Positions 41,493-51,337 of a DNA stretch of 64,000 bases are shown here, piece after piece. The position numbers and the translations under genes were made by a program. Source of the stretch: Billgrantia ethanolica (GTDB lineage Bacteria > Pseudomonadota > Gammaproteobacteria > Pseudomonadales > Halomonadaceae); NCBI RefSeq assembly GCF_021404305.1, contig NZ_JABFTX010000001.1, forward strand, positions 1,488,001 to 1,552,000, read 5' to 3'. The stretch's first letter is position 1; the number at the start of each line of letters is the position of its first letter. The notes below the pieces were generated by a model. That model ran no database searches. It saw nothing but the letters and a program-made list of their open reading frames with translations, and had not been told where the DNA came from.

Positions 41493-42861
41493 GTCCCGCC
41501 TCCTTCACGAAGCGCTCGACGCCTCGGCGAAACGCCTCTCCGCGTGCCGGGTAGCCGGAAAACTGATCGAGGCTGGCACAGGCCGGCGAGAGCAATACGC
41601 AGTCACCCGGCTCGGCAATGTCCCTTGCTCTGACCATCGCCGCCGCCAGATCGTCGACCCGGGTCACGGTCACGCGGCCCTGCAATGCCACGGCGATTCG
41701 ATCGGCATCGGCACCGAACAGAATCGCTTCTCGTGCGTAGCGGGCCAGCGGCTCGGCCAGTGGCGAAAAATCCGCCCCCTTGCCCTGCCCCCCGGCCAGC
41801 AGCACCAGGTGTCCCGGCAGGGTGGGACCGAGCCCGGCGATGGCCGCCAGGGTGGCGCCGACGTTGGTTCCCTTGGAGTCGTTGACCCAGCGCACGCCGT
41901 CCACTTCGGCCACCAGCTCGCTGCGATGAGGCAGGCCCTTGAACTGGCGCAGCACGCGACACATGGCCGCCAGCGAAAAGCCGAGCTGCGTGCCCATGGC
42001 CAGCGCCGCCAGCGCATTGGCCTGGTTGTGCCGCCCCGCCACCCCCAGCTCGTCGGCCGCCATCAGCGCCGTGTCTCCATGCATCAGCCAGTCGCGACCG
42101 TCCAGTTGAGCGATACCCCACTCGCCCGCTCGCGGCGGCTGAGTGGTGAAGCGCTCCATGGGCAGCGGGTCGAGGGGCCAGGTCATGGGGTCTTCGGCGT
42201 TGACCACGGCATGACGAGCGCCGCGGAAGATGCCGAGCTTGGCTTCACGATACCCCGCCATGTCATCGTGGCGATCCAGGTGATCTTCAGAAAGATTGAG
42301 AAAAGCAGCCGTCTCGGCGCCGAGCCGGGGAGTCGTCTCGAGCTGGAAGCTCGACAGTTCCAGCACATACAGCTCCGCCTCGGGGGCTTCGGCCAGCAGA
42401 TCCAGCGCCGGCGTGCCCAGGTTGCCGCCTACCGCCACCCGTCGACCGGCAGCCTGGGCCATCTCCCCCAGCAGCGTGGTTACGGTGGACTTGGCGTTGG
42501 AGCCGGTAATGGCAGCGATGGGCGCGCGCGCGGCGCGTACGAATAGGGCGATCTCGCCCACCACCAGCGGCTCCCCCGAATCGCGCCGACGCCCCACCCA
42601 CTCGGCCAGGCCCGGCGTACGCAGGTCGACGCCGGGACTCACCACGATCTCCTCCGCTTCACTCATGTCGAGCGCCGTGAATGCTCCACAGTGAAGCTCC
42701 GCCTGGGGGTGCGCGCGACGAAAATCTTCGAGCCCCGGCGGCGCTTCGCGGGTATCGGCGACCATGAAAGGCACGCCCGCTCTGGCCAGGTGCCGGCAGA
42801 TGGCCCGGCCGGAGATGCCCAGCCCGACCACCAGCGTCACTCCCTTCGGCACCTTGCGCAT
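41482..42861 (-). CDS. murD: UDP-N-acetylmuramoyl-L-alanine-D-glutamate ligase
   Basis: Adds D-Glu. 459 residues; N-terminal UDP-binding fold (LVVGLGISGRAICRHLA), P-loop AITGSNAKSTVTTLLGEM, and the C-terminal VLLSPACASLDQFSGYPARG motif typical of MurD. Confidence 0.98.
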   Translation of the reverse strand: MRKVPKGVTLVVGLGISGRAICRHLARAGVPFMVADTREAPPGLEDFRRAHPQAELHCGAFTALDMSEAEEIVVSPGVDLRTPGLAEWVGRRRDSGEPLVVGEIALFVRAARAPIAAITGSNAKSTVTTLLGEMAQAAGRRVAVGGNLGTPALDLLAEAPEAELYVLELSSFQLETTPRLGAETAAFLNLSEDHLDRHDDMAGYREAKLGIFRGARHAVVNAEDPMTWPLDPLPMERFTTQPPRAGEWGIAQLDGRDWLMHGDTALMAADELGVAGRHNQANALAALAMGTQLGFSLAAMCRVLRQFKGLPHRSELVAEVDGVRWVNDSKGTNVGATLAAIAGLGPTLPGHLVLLAGGQGKGADFSPLAEPLARYAREAILFGADADRIAVALQGRVTVTRVDDLAAAMVRARDIAEPGDCVLLSPACASLDQFSGYPARGEAFRRGVERFVKEAGHVD

Positions 42862-42898
42862 TCAACTCTCCTCGCCCGACAGGATGGGCGCATTCGAA

Positions 42899-43981
42899 TC
42901 AGCGAATCTTGAGCGTCGCCAGACCGACCAGAACCAGCACCACGGTGATGATCCAGAAGCGCACGATGACCCGCGGCTCCGGCCAGCCCTTGAGCTCATA
43001 ATGGTGGTGTAGCGGTGCCATGCGGAAGATGCGACGCCCGGTCAGCTTGTAGGAGCCCACCTGCAGGATCACCGAGATGGTCTCGAGCACGAAGATGCCG
43101 CCCATGATGAACAGCACGATCTCCTGACGCACGATGACCGCCACCACGCCGAGAGCCGCACCTAGAGCCAGTGCCCCGACATCGCCCATGAACACCTGGG
43201 CCGGATAGGTGTTGAACCACAGGAAGCCCAGCCCGGCGCCGGCAATGGTGGCGCAGAACACGGCCAGCTCGCCGGCACCGGCAATGCTCGGGATCTGAAG
43301 GTAGTTGGCAAATACCGCATTGCCGCTGGCGTAGGCGAAGATCGCCAGGCCCATGGCCACCATGACAGTGGGCATGATGGCCAGACCATCCAGACCGTCG
43401 GTGAGGTTGACGGCGTTGGAGCTGCCCACGATCACCAAGTAGGTGAGCACGATGTAGAACACGCCCAGCGGAATGACGATATCCTTGAATAGCGGCACGA
43501 TCAGGCTGGTTTCCACTGCGCTGGTGGCGGTCAGATAGAGCACCAGCGCCGTCGCCAGGCCGATCACCGACTGCCAGAAATACTTCCAGCGCGCCGGCAA
43601 GCCACGGGGATTCTTCTCCACCACCTTGCGGTAGTCGTCGACCCAACCGATCGCACCGAAACCCAGCGTCACCGCCAGCACGATCCACACGAAGCGGTTG
43701 GAAAGATCTGCCCATAGCAGCGTACTGACGGCGATCGCCATCAGGATCATGGCCCCGCCCATGGTCGGCGTGCCCGCCTTGGAAAGATGCGACTGAGGGC
43801 CGTCATCGCGCACTGCCTGACCGATCTGGCGTTCGACCAGACGCCGAATCATCCACGGCCCCAGCCACAGGCAGAGCAGCAGAGCCGTCATGGTGCCCAG
43901 GATCATGCGCAGGGTCAGATAGTTGAATACGTTGAAGGCGCTCTGGTACTGCGCCAGAAAATCAGCCAGAAAAAGCAGCAT
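42899..43981 (-). CDS. mraY: Phospho-MurNAc-pentapeptide translocase
   Basis: Makes lipid I from UDP-MurNAc-pentapeptide and undecaprenyl phosphate. 360 residues, ten TM segments. The catalytic aspartates lie in [13 protein letters not shown] and [16 protein letters not shown], and [13 protein letters not shown] is the histidine motif near the C-terminus. Confidence 0.98.
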   Translation of the reverse strand: MLLFLADFLAQYQSAFNVFNYLTLRMILGTMTALLLCLWLGPWMIRRLVERQIGQAVRDDGPQSHLSKAGTPTMGGAMILMAIAVSTLLWADLSNRFVWIVLAVTLGFGAIGWVDDYRKVVEKNPRGLPARWKYFWQSVIGLATALVLYLTATSAVETSLIVPLFKDIVIPLGVFYIVLTYLVIVGSSNAVNLTDGLDGLAIMPTVMVAMGLAIFAYASGNAVFANYLQIPSIAGAGELAVFCATIAGAGLGFLWFNTYPAQVFMGDVGALALGAALGVVAVIVRQEIVLFIMGGIFVLETISVILQVGSYKLTGRRIFRMAPLHHHYELKGWPEPRVIVRFWIITVVLVLVGLATLKIR

Positions 43982-43990
43982 GTGTTGCGT

Positions 43991-45358
43991 TCACCTTGAT
44001 GCGTCAGCTCGTAGCGCCGCCACGACCCGTTCCATGCCAGCGCTGCGCGATCCCTTGATCAGAACGCTGGCACCGGTGGGCAGATGGTCCAGGACATGAC
44101 GCGTCAGCGCCTCGTGGTCGTTGAAATGAATTCCGCCGTCGCCGAAAGCCTGGCTTGCGGCCTGAGCCAGCTCGCCGCAGGTCATCAGCACGTCGATCCC
44201 CAGTTTCCGTGCGTAGTGGCCGACCTCTGCATGCAGCCGGTCCGAATCCTTCCCCAGTTCTCCCATGGCGCCAAGTAGGCACCATCTGGGGCCGGGCAGC
44301 TCGGTCAGCAGCGCCAGCGCCGCCTTGACCGCTCCCGGGTTGGCGTTATAGCTGTCGTCCAGCAGGCGGCTCTGCCGTATGCCGCTTAGCGGACTCAGGC
44401 GTCCCGGCATCGGTATGCAAGCCGCCAGCCCTGCCAGCACCTGCTCGTCGTCGACACCCAGCGCCAGCGCTCCCGCCGCCGCCGCCAGCGCGTTGGCGAC
44501 GCTATGCCGCCCCAACAGGGCAAGCTGCACCCGGCCAATCCTGCGGCCATCCATGACAAGCGTGAAAGCATAGCGCCCCAGGGCGTCGCAGGCCAGCTCG
44601 TCGGCCCGCACCCGGCTGTCTTCGGCGAATCCGAAATCCAGTACTTGCCGTGGGGCGGCCAATTGCGCCCAGAACGGGAAATAGACATCGTCACGGTTGA
44701 GCACCGCCACGCCATCGGCACCAAGCCCGGCCAGTATCTCGCCCTTGGCCTGAGCGATCTGGCCCATGCCGCCGAACTCGCCGACATGCGCTCCGGTGAC
44801 GTTGGTGATGATGGCCACCTGCGGCTCGGCGAGGCTGGTGGTCCAGGCGATCTCGCCAAGGTGGTTGGCACCCAGCTCTACCACCGCCCGACGATGCGCG
44901 TCGGTCAAACCCAGCAGGGTCAGCGGTGCGCCGATATCGTTGTTGAGATTGCCCCGCGTGGCCAGGGTCATGCCGGCCCGACCAAGCAGCTGAGCCAGCA
45001 GCTCCTTGACGCTGGTCTTGCCGCTGTTACCCGTTACCGCCACCAGCGGACCGCCCCAGGCCCGGCGTCGGGCACGCCCGAGCAGACCGAGCGCCAGGCG
45101 CGTGTCTGGCACCACCATTTGAGGCAGCGGGTCCTCGACGGGCCGCTCGACCAGGGCCGCCGCCGCACCGGCCACGCGGGCCTGGGCAATGAAATCGTGG
45201 GCATCGAAGCGCTCGCCGCGCAGCGCCACGAAGAGGCTGCCCGGCGACAGACTGCGCGTATCGCTGACGATATCGCCGAGTGCCACGTCGCGCGCAGGCG
45301 CATCCACGCCCAGCGCGGCGGCCACCTCGGCAAGCGTGTGCAGACCCGATCCGCTCAT
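43991..45358 (-). CDS. murF: UDP-MurNAc-tripeptide-D-Ala-D-Ala ligase
   Basis: Completes the pentapeptide by adding the dipeptide made by Ddl. 455 residues; P-loop AVTGNSGKTSVKELLAQLL, then GANHLGEIAWTTSLAEPQVA and LLDDSYNANPGAVKAAL. Overlaps murE by four bases, so the two ligases are co-translated. Confidence 0.98.
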   Translation of the reverse strand: MSGSGLHTLAEVAAALGVDAPARDVALGDIVSDTRSLSPGSLFVALRGERFDAHDFIAQARVAGAAAALVERPVEDPLPQMVVPDTRLALGLLGRARRRAWGGPLVAVTGNSGKTSVKELLAQLLGRAGMTLATRGNLNNDIGAPLTLLGLTDAHRRAVVELGANHLGEIAWTTSLAEPQVAIITNVTGAHVGEFGGMGQIAQAKGEILAGLGADGVAVLNRDDVYFPFWAQLAAPRQVLDFGFAEDSRVRADELACDALGRYAFTLVMDGRRIGRVQLALLGRHSVANALAAAAGALALGVDDEQVLAGLAACIPMPGRLSPLSGIRQSRLLDDSYNANPGAVKAALALLTELPGPRWCLLGAMGELGKDSDRLHAEVGHYARKLGIDVLMTCGELAQAASQAFGDGGIHFNDHEALTRHVLDHLPTGASVLIKGSRSAGMERVVAALRADASR

Positions 45359-46863
45359 TGCCCCGCCTCGCGCCTGGCCAGCGCCGACTCGCTCTCGGCA
45401 ACATCGCTGAAGGGATGACGCACGCCGGCGATCTCCTGATAGCCTTCGTGACCCTTGCCCGCGATCAGCACCACATCGTTGACCTCAGCCTGAGCGATGG
45501 TGCGGGCAATGGCTGCGCTGCGCCCTGCCACGACCTCGCTGCGCTGCCTGGCCTCGGCCGATACGCCGGCAAGTATCTGCTGGCGTATCTCGGCGGGGTC
45601 TTCGCTGCGGGGATTGTCGTCGGTGATCACCAGTCGGTCGGCATAGCGCTCCGCCGCCGCTGCCATCAGCGGGCGCTTGCCGCTGTCGCGATCGCCGCCG
45701 CAGCCGAACAGACACCACAATTTACCGTTGCCGGGCAGATGCTGGCGCAGCGCACCCAATGCATTCTCCAGCGCTCCGGGGGTATGGGCGTAGTCGACGA
45801 TCACGGTCGGCATGCCGGCGCTGCCGAAGCGCTGCATGCGCCCGGGTACGGGGGTCAGCCCGGAGGCTGCTGCAAACAGCGCCTCCAGGCTTTCGCCGAG
45901 GCCGTAGAGCGTGGCAATCGCAAGCAGCACGTTGTCGAGATTGAACCGCCCCATCAGCGGCAGCTCGAGACTATGCTCCCCCTCCGGGGTCGCGATCAGC
46001 GCCAACTGGCCGGATGTACCGGGGCGCCAGTCGACGACGCGCAATGTCGCCGCCGAATCGTCGCCGACGGCCAGCACGCGCACCCCGTCGGGGAGTCCGG
46101 CCAACATCAGCCTGGCCAAGGAGTCGTCGGCATTGACCACCGCCAACTCCAGCTCGGAGCGGCGGAACAGGCGTGCCTTGGCCGCGGCATAGGCTGCCAT
46201 GCTGCCGTGATAATCCAGGTGGTCGCGAGTGAGATTGGTGAACACCGCGGCCGTGACCCGGCAGCCGTCCAGGCGGTCCTGCTCCAGCGCATGGGAAGAC
46301 ACCTCCATGGCCACCCGCCCGATACCACTTGCAGCCATCTCACCGAGAGCCGCCTGCAGCATCAGCGGCCCCGGCGTCGTCAGCCCGGTATCCGTGAGCT
46401 CCCCGGGACGCCCGACACCCAGCGTACCGACGACGCCGGCATCATGGCCGAGGGCCGCACTCAGTTCGGCCAGGTAGTGGGTCACGGAGCTCTTGCCATT
46501 GGTTCCGGTAACGCCGATCAGTTCCAGCGTCTCCGGCACGTCGTACAGCGACTGACCCAGCTCACCCAGGCGCTGGCGCAGAAACGGCAGACCCAGCACC
46601 GGCTGGCCCGCGGCAGTAGCGGGCAGCGATTCGCCCGGCTCGAGATGGTAGAGCACCTGCACGGCCCCGGCCTGCAGCGCCTGGGCCAGATATCTGCGGC
46701 CGTCCCCGCTTACACCGGGCACAGCCACGAAGACGTCGCCCGGCACCACCAGGCGGCTGTCGAGCACCAGACGCAGCGCAGCGTCGCCGGTCGACTCCGG
46801 CATCGTCAGATTGGGCCAGCAGCGGCGCAGAGCCGACTGTAGACGGGAAGCACTCACCTGCAT
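45355..46863 (-). CDS. murE: UDP-MurNAc-L-Ala-D-Glu-meso-DAP ligase
   Basis: Adds the third residue of the stem. 502 residues; P-loop GVTGTNGKSSVTHYLAEL, and the substrate motif DNPRSEDP shows that meso-diaminopimelate is used. ATG at 46863 has GAGGTG upstream; a longer frame to 46980 runs into ftsI. Confidence 0.97.
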   Translation of the reverse strand: MQVSASRLQSALRRCWPNLTMPESTGDAALRLVLDSRLVVPGDVFVAVPGVSGDGRRYLAQALQAGAVQVLYHLEPGESLPATAAGQPVLGLPFLRQRLGELGQSLYDVPETLELIGVTGTNGKSSVTHYLAELSAALGHDAGVVGTLGVGRPGELTDTGLTTPGPLMLQAALGEMAASGIGRVAMEVSSHALEQDRLDGCRVTAAVFTNLTRDHLDYHGSMAAYAAAKARLFRRSELELAVVNADDSLARLMLAGLPDGVRVLAVGDDSAATLRVVDWRPGTSGQLALIATPEGEHSLELPLMGRFNLDNVLLAIATLYGLGESLEALFAAASGLTPVPGRMQRFGSAGMPTVIVDYAHTPGALENALGALRQHLPGNGKLWCLFGCGGDRDSGKRPLMAAAAERYADRLVITDDNPRSEDPAEIRQQILAGVSAEARQRSEVVAGRSAAIARTIAQAEVNDVVLIAGKGHEGYQEIAGVRHPFSDVAESESALARREAGQ

Positions 46864-46894
46864 CGACGCACCTCGGTCGTGGGAAAGGCAGCGG

Positions 46895-48604
46895 TCATTG
46901 TGTTCGTTGATCCGGCGGCACGTCGAGCAGGCGCAACGCGCTGCCCGTGACACGCGAGAAGACCGGTGCCGCCACGGCACCGCCGAAGAAATCCCCAGCC
47001 CGGGGATGATCGATCATGACGATGGTGACGATACGCGGGTCGGACACCGGGGCAACGCCGGCAAACAGGCTGCGGTAGGCGTTCTCTTCATAGCCCGTCA
47101 CCGAGGTCTTGCGTACCGTACCGGTCTTGCCCGCCACCCGATAGCCCGGAACGGCAGCACGCCGCCCGCCGGTGTTCGGCTGCACGGACTGCTCCATGAT
47201 GCGCAGCAGCTCGTGGGCCACCTGAGGATCGATGGCAGGCTCCCCCATCGGCGCCTCGTTCAGCTTGAGCAGCGAAGGCGGCATGCGCACTCCGCCGTTG
47301 GCCAGGGCGGTGTAGGCGCTGGCCAGCTGCAGGGCGGAGACCGACAGACCATAACCGTAGGAGAGCGCCGCCCACTGGCTGCGCGACCAGCGCACGGGCG
47401 CCGGCATATGGCCTACGGCCTCGCCGGGAAAGCCGGTGTCGGTACTCTGGCCGAAGCCCAGCCGACGGTAGAGATCGGGCACCAGCGGATCGTCCAGCTC
47501 CAGCACCAGCCTCGACATGCCGATGTTCGACGACTTTTCCAGGATGCCCGCCAGGTCCAATCTGCCGTAGTTGCGGATGTCGCGAATGGTGAAGCGGTCG
47601 ATGCGCATCCAGCCCGGCGAGGTATCGACCACGATGTCGCTGTCGAAGCGTCCGCTCTCCATGATGGCCGCCATAGCCAGAGGCTTCACCACCGAGCCGG
47701 GCTCGAAGACGTCGACGATGGCCTGGTTGCGCAGCCCGCGCGGGTCCAGCCCGGCACGGTTGTTGGGGTTGTAGGAGGGCTGATTGGCCATGGCCAGCAC
47801 TTCGCCGGTGCGGGCATCCATCATCACCACCACGCCACCGTCGGCATCGTGCTCGGCCACGGCGGCCTTGAGCTCGCGATAAGCCATGTACTGCAGGCGC
47901 TGATCGATGGCAAGGGTCAGCTCACCGCCGGGCTGAGCCTCTCGCAGAACGGCCAGATCGCGTACCAGGCGGCCACGACGATCCTTGATCACCCGGCGCT
48001 GCCCTGGGGTTCCGGCCAGGTAGGGCTGGTAGGCTAGCTCCACCCCCTCCTGGCCCAGGTCGTCCACGTTGGTCACGCCCAGCAACTGGGCGACCACCTC
48101 GCCGGCCGGGTAATAGCGCTTGTACTCGTGCTGGGCATAAACGCCAGGAACGCGCAGATCCAGTACCCGCTGCGCGGCAACCGGCGTGAGCTGACGCCGC
48201 AGATACATGAACTCCCGCGCCGCGAAGCGCTCCAGCCTGGCATCGAGATCGTCCAGCTCGACGCCCAGAGCCTGAGATAGCATCAGCCGCTGGATACGGT
48301 CCTCGGGAACTTCCTGAGGGTTGGCCCACAGCGTCACAACCGGGGTGGAAATAGCCAACGGCTCACCGTTGCGATCGGTAATCATGCCGCGGTGAGCGGT
48401 GAGCGACTCGGTGCGCAGAATCCGCGCATCGCCCTGCCCCTGGAGGAACGGCCGGTCGAAGACGTGCAGTGTCACGATACGCCCGGCCAGCAGCAGCAGG
48501 CCAATGAACACCACTCCCAGCACGACGCCGTATCGCAGCCCGCCCATGGGAGCCATGGGGGGACGCCGCCGCGGTGTCACTCCATTGCGCACATCCGTAC
48601 TCAT
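46895..48604 (-). CDS. ftsI: Septal peptidoglycan transpeptidase (PBP3)
   Basis: Cross-links septal peptidoglycan with FtsW. 569 residues; one TM helix (~25-45), the pedestal domain, and the penicillin-binding motifs SxxK in FEPGSVVKPLAM, SxN in LEKSSNIGMSRL and KTG in VAGKTGTVRKTS. ATG at 48604 overlaps the ftsL stop (ATGA). Confidence 0.97.
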   Translation of the reverse strand: MSTDVRNGVTPRRRPPMAPMGGLRYGVVLGVVFIGLLLLAGRIVTLHVFDRPFLQGQGDARILRTESLTAHRGMITDRNGEPLAISTPVVTLWANPQEVPEDRIQRLMLSQALGVELDDLDARLERFAAREFMYLRRQLTPVAAQRVLDLRVPGVYAQHEYKRYYPAGEVVAQLLGVTNVDDLGQEGVELAYQPYLAGTPGQRRVIKDRRGRLVRDLAVLREAQPGGELTLAIDQRLQYMAYRELKAAVAEHDADGGVVVMMDARTGEVLAMANQPSYNPNNRAGLDPRGLRNQAIVDVFEPGSVVKPLAMAAIMESGRFDSDIVVDTSPGWMRIDRFTIRDIRNYGRLDLAGILEKSSNIGMSRLVLELDDPLVPDLYRRLGFGQSTDTGFPGEAVGHMPAPVRWSRSQWAALSYGYGLSVSALQLASAYTALANGGVRMPPSLLKLNEAPMGEPAIDPQVAHELLRIMEQSVQPNTGGRRAAVPGYRVAGKTGTVRKTSVTGYEENAYRSLFAGVAPVSDPRIVTIVMIDHPRAGDFFGGAVAAPVFSRVTGSALRLLDVPPDQRTQ

Positions 48605-48930
48605 GGCCGGATGACCTCGACTTCGTTGACGTGAGGGAGCCGCATCTCGAGCCGCTCGACGGCCAGACGCTCGATGCGCGCCGGCGACGACCAGGCACTC
48701 TCTTCCAGCAATAGCTGTCCCCACTCGGTCTGCAACTGATCGCGCTCACGCTCGAGTTGCTGCAAGCGCGCATACTGGGCGCGTGTCTGATGGCTGGTAT
48801 TGACCACCACCATGGCGGTAATCAGACACGCAAGCACCAGTCCGATGACCAGCAGCAACCGCCAACTGGGGCGCCTGTTCGCTGGCCAGGCGGCTCGCAG
48901 CATGCGTGGTGACAGGCGTCCTTGCATCAT
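48601..48930 (-). CDS. ftsL: Cell division protein FtsL
   Basis: Small bitopic divisome protein of 109 residues: basic N-terminus, TM helix ~25-44 (LLLVIGLVLACLITAMVV), then a leucine-zipper coiled coil (YARLQQLERERDQLQTEW). Partners FtsB and FtsQ. It follows rsmH after eight bases and starts ftsI translation through ATGA. Confidence 0.93.
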   Translation of the reverse strand: MMQGRLSPRMLRAAWPANRRPSWRLLLVIGLVLACLITAMVVVNTSHQTRAQYARLQQLERERDQLQTEWGQLLLEESAWSSPARIERLAVERLEMRLPHVNEVEVIRP

Positions 48931-48938
48931 GCCACTCC

Positions 48939-49895
48939 TCAGGCCAGCTTGCGCGCAGCGCGCATCACAGCGCTGCGCGCGCGCGGATTGGCGTCGATTT
49001 CAGCCGCCGACGGGCGCTGGGCCTTGCCCAGCATCTCCAACCGCCTGCGCAGTTGGTCCTCGCGAACCGGTACGCCTCTCGGCAGGTCGCTGTCACCACG
49101 CACGTGTTCACGGATGAAACGCTTGACCCGGCGATCCTCCAGCGAATGGAAGCTGATCACCACCAGATGGCCGCCGGGGGCCAGCGCTTCCAGCGCCGCA
49201 GCCAGCGCGGCATCAAGCTGTTCGAGCTCGGCGTTGATGTGAATACGCAGCGCCTGAAAGGCCCGCGTGGCAGGATGCTTGCCTTTCTCCCAGGCGGGGT
49301 GGGCCGTCTTGAGCACCTCGGCCAGGTCGCCGGTGCGTAGAAAGGGCTTTTCCATACGGCGCGTCACAACGGCCCGGGCCAGACGTTTGGCAAACCGCTC
49401 CTCGCCGTAGCTCTTGAACACCTGAGCGATCTCGGCTTCGCTGGACCGCGCCAGCCAGTCGGCGGCACTCTCGCCCCGGGTCGGATCCATGCGCATGTCG
49501 AGGGGGCCGTCACGCAGGAAGCTGAAGCCCCGTTCGGGGTCGTCCAACTGCGGCGAGGAGACGCCAACGTCCAGCAGCACGCCGTCCAGCTTGCCGAAGA
49601 GGGCATGCTGACGAGCGATCTCGGCCAGATTGGCGAACTCGCCCTGCTCGATGGTGAAGCGCGAATCCGTCAGCGTCCGCGCCTCGGCGATGGCCTGGGG
49701 GTCGCGGTCGATGGCCAGCAGGCGGCCCTGTGGACTCAAGCGTTCGAGAATGGCGCGGGAGTGGCCGCCGCGCCCGAAGGTGCCATCCAGATAGACACCC
49801 TGGGGATCGTGCACGAGAGCATCCACGGCCCCATCCAGTAGCACGCTGGCATGACGAAAGCCATGACGGCTCGGTTCAGCTGCGGATGGCGGCAT
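48939..49895 (-). CDS. rsmH: 16S rRNA m4C1402 methyltransferase
   Basis: SAM-dependent methylation of C1402 in 16S rRNA. 318 residues from the chosen ATG at 49895, which has TCAGGAA six bases upstream; E. coli has 313. Motifs: [30 protein letters not shown] and [20 protein letters not shown]. An in-frame ATG at 49931 lies inside a perfect hairpin and is less likely. This is the first protein gene of the dcw cluster here, because no mraZ precedes it. Confidence 0.95.
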   Translation of the reverse strand: MPPSAAEPSRHGFRHASVLLDGAVDALVHDPQGVYLDGTFGRGGHSRAILERLSPQGRLLAIDRDPQAIAEARTLTDSRFTIEQGEFANLAEIARQHALFGKLDGVLLDVGVSSPQLDDPERGFSFLRDGPLDMRMDPTRGESAADWLARSSEAEIAQVFKSYGEERFAKRLARAVVTRRMEKPFLRTGDLAEVLKTAHPAWEKGKHPATRAFQALRIHINAELEQLDAALAAALEALAPGGHLVVISFHSLEDRRVKRFIREHVRGDSDLPRGVPVREDQLRRRLEMLGKAQRPSAAEIDANPRARSAVMRAARKLA

Positions 49896-49924
49896 GCGCT
49901 TTCCTGATGTCTCGGACTCATAGG

Positions 49925-49950
49925 AACGCATCCGGCAGTCCGGATGCGTT
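49925..49950 (-). terminator. Perfect stem-loop between rnpB and rsmH
   Basis: Eleven-base perfect stem AACGCATCCGG/CCGGATGCGTT with a four-base loop, 13 bases past the rnpB 3' end. The downstream strand starts GCGTTCC rather than a T-run, so termination may be partial, or the structure may mark 3' processing of RNase P RNA. Confidence 0.7.
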
Positions 49951-49962
49951 AGCGGTGAATCG

Positions 49963-50325
<363 letters not shown>

Positions 50326-50330
50326 GCGCA

Positions 50331-50359
50331 AGAATACCAGCGTGCCGGTGGCCTCTCAA
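50331..50359 (-). promoter_or_regulatory. rnpB promoter
   Basis: TTGAGA (50354-50359) and TATTCT (50331-50336) on the minus strand are 17 bases apart, with the predicted RNA start about six bases after the -10 box. Spacing and distance are ideal for a sigma-70 promoter. It lies between the rsmI stop and rnpB. Confidence 0.8.
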
Positions 50360-50376
50360 TGTCTTTCCGCCCCGCA

Positions 50377-51234
50377 TCAACGGGCTTCCTTCAGCGTCTG
50401 GGCCTGGCCATACCAGGTTTTCTTCGCCCCGCCCAGCAGCCTTGCCGCCACGGCCGCGGCCTGCTTCACCCCCACGCCCTCGTCCAGCAGCGCTGCAAGC
50501 AGAGTCTGCGCCTCAACGCTTGTCGCATCGGCGCTCTCCTTGGGCTCGGCCCCCGCCACCATGATCACGAACTCGCCCCGCGTCTGATCCGGGTCGGCCT
50601 CCATGCGGGCCAGCAGCGCCTCGGCATCGCCTTCGAGAAAGGTCTCGAAGGATTTCGTCAGCTCCCGCGCCAGAACCAGCCGGCGCGCACCGAGCTCGGC
50701 AGCAATGTCGCTCAGCGTATCGCGAATCCGGTGCGGCGACTCGTAGAAAACCAGCGTCTCCTCGCGCGAGGCCAGATCCTTCAGGCGCTGTCGGCGAGCC
50801 CCGCTCTTGGGAGAGAGAAATCCCTGGAACAGGAAGCGATCGGTGGGCAAGCCGGACGCACACAACGCCGCTACCAGCGCACAGGCACCGGGAACCGGCA
50901 CGATGCGACGCCCCCGCGCCCGTAGCTCGCGCACCAGCACGAAGCCCGGATCGCTGATCAGCGGCGTTCCCGCGTCGCTGACCAGGGCGATGCTTTCGCC
51001 GCCCAGGAGGCGCTGGTCGATCTGCTCGACTCGGGCCGCCTCGTTGTGCTCGTGCAGCGAGAGCATGGATACCGACAACCCCAGGTGACGCAACAGCCGC
51101 GACGTGTGACGGGTGTCCTCGGCGGCGACCAGCGCTACCTCGCCCAGCACCCTAGCCGCCCTGGGGCTCAGGTCCTCCAGATTCCCAATCGGCGTGGCGA
51201 CCACGTACAATGTACCAAGATGTATATCTGACAT
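50377..51234 (-). CDS. rsmI: 16S rRNA 2'-O-ribose C1402 methyltransferase
   Basis: Methylates the ribose of C1402, the same nucleotide whose base RsmH modifies. 285 residues: LYVVATPIGNLEDLSPRAARV at the N-terminus, ALVSDAGTPLISDPGFVLV and FYESPHRIRDTLSDI, all typical tetrapyrrole-methylase fold motifs. GAGGAGTCGCC precedes the ATG. Divergent from lpoA. Confidence 0.97.
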   Translation of the reverse strand: MSDIHLGTLYVVATPIGNLEDLSPRAARVLGEVALVAAEDTRHTSRLLRHLGLSVSMLSLHEHNEAARVEQIDQRLLGGESIALVSDAGTPLISDPGFVLVRELRARGRRIVPVPGACALVAALCASGLPTDRFLFQGFLSPKSGARRQRLKDLASREETLVFYESPHRIRDTLSDIAAELGARRLVLARELTKSFETFLEGDAEALLARMEADPDQTRGEFVIMVAGAEPKESADATSVEAQTLLAALLDEGVGVKQAAAVAARLLGGAKKTWYGQAQTLKEAR

Positions 51235-51337
51235 GGCGACTCCTCAGGGGGATTGTTCGGCCTCAGCCCGTGCGAGATGAAGGGTCGACACCCGAGGCAG
51301 ATGAACGCCGCTCCGAGCCCGAGACAAGGATGGATTC

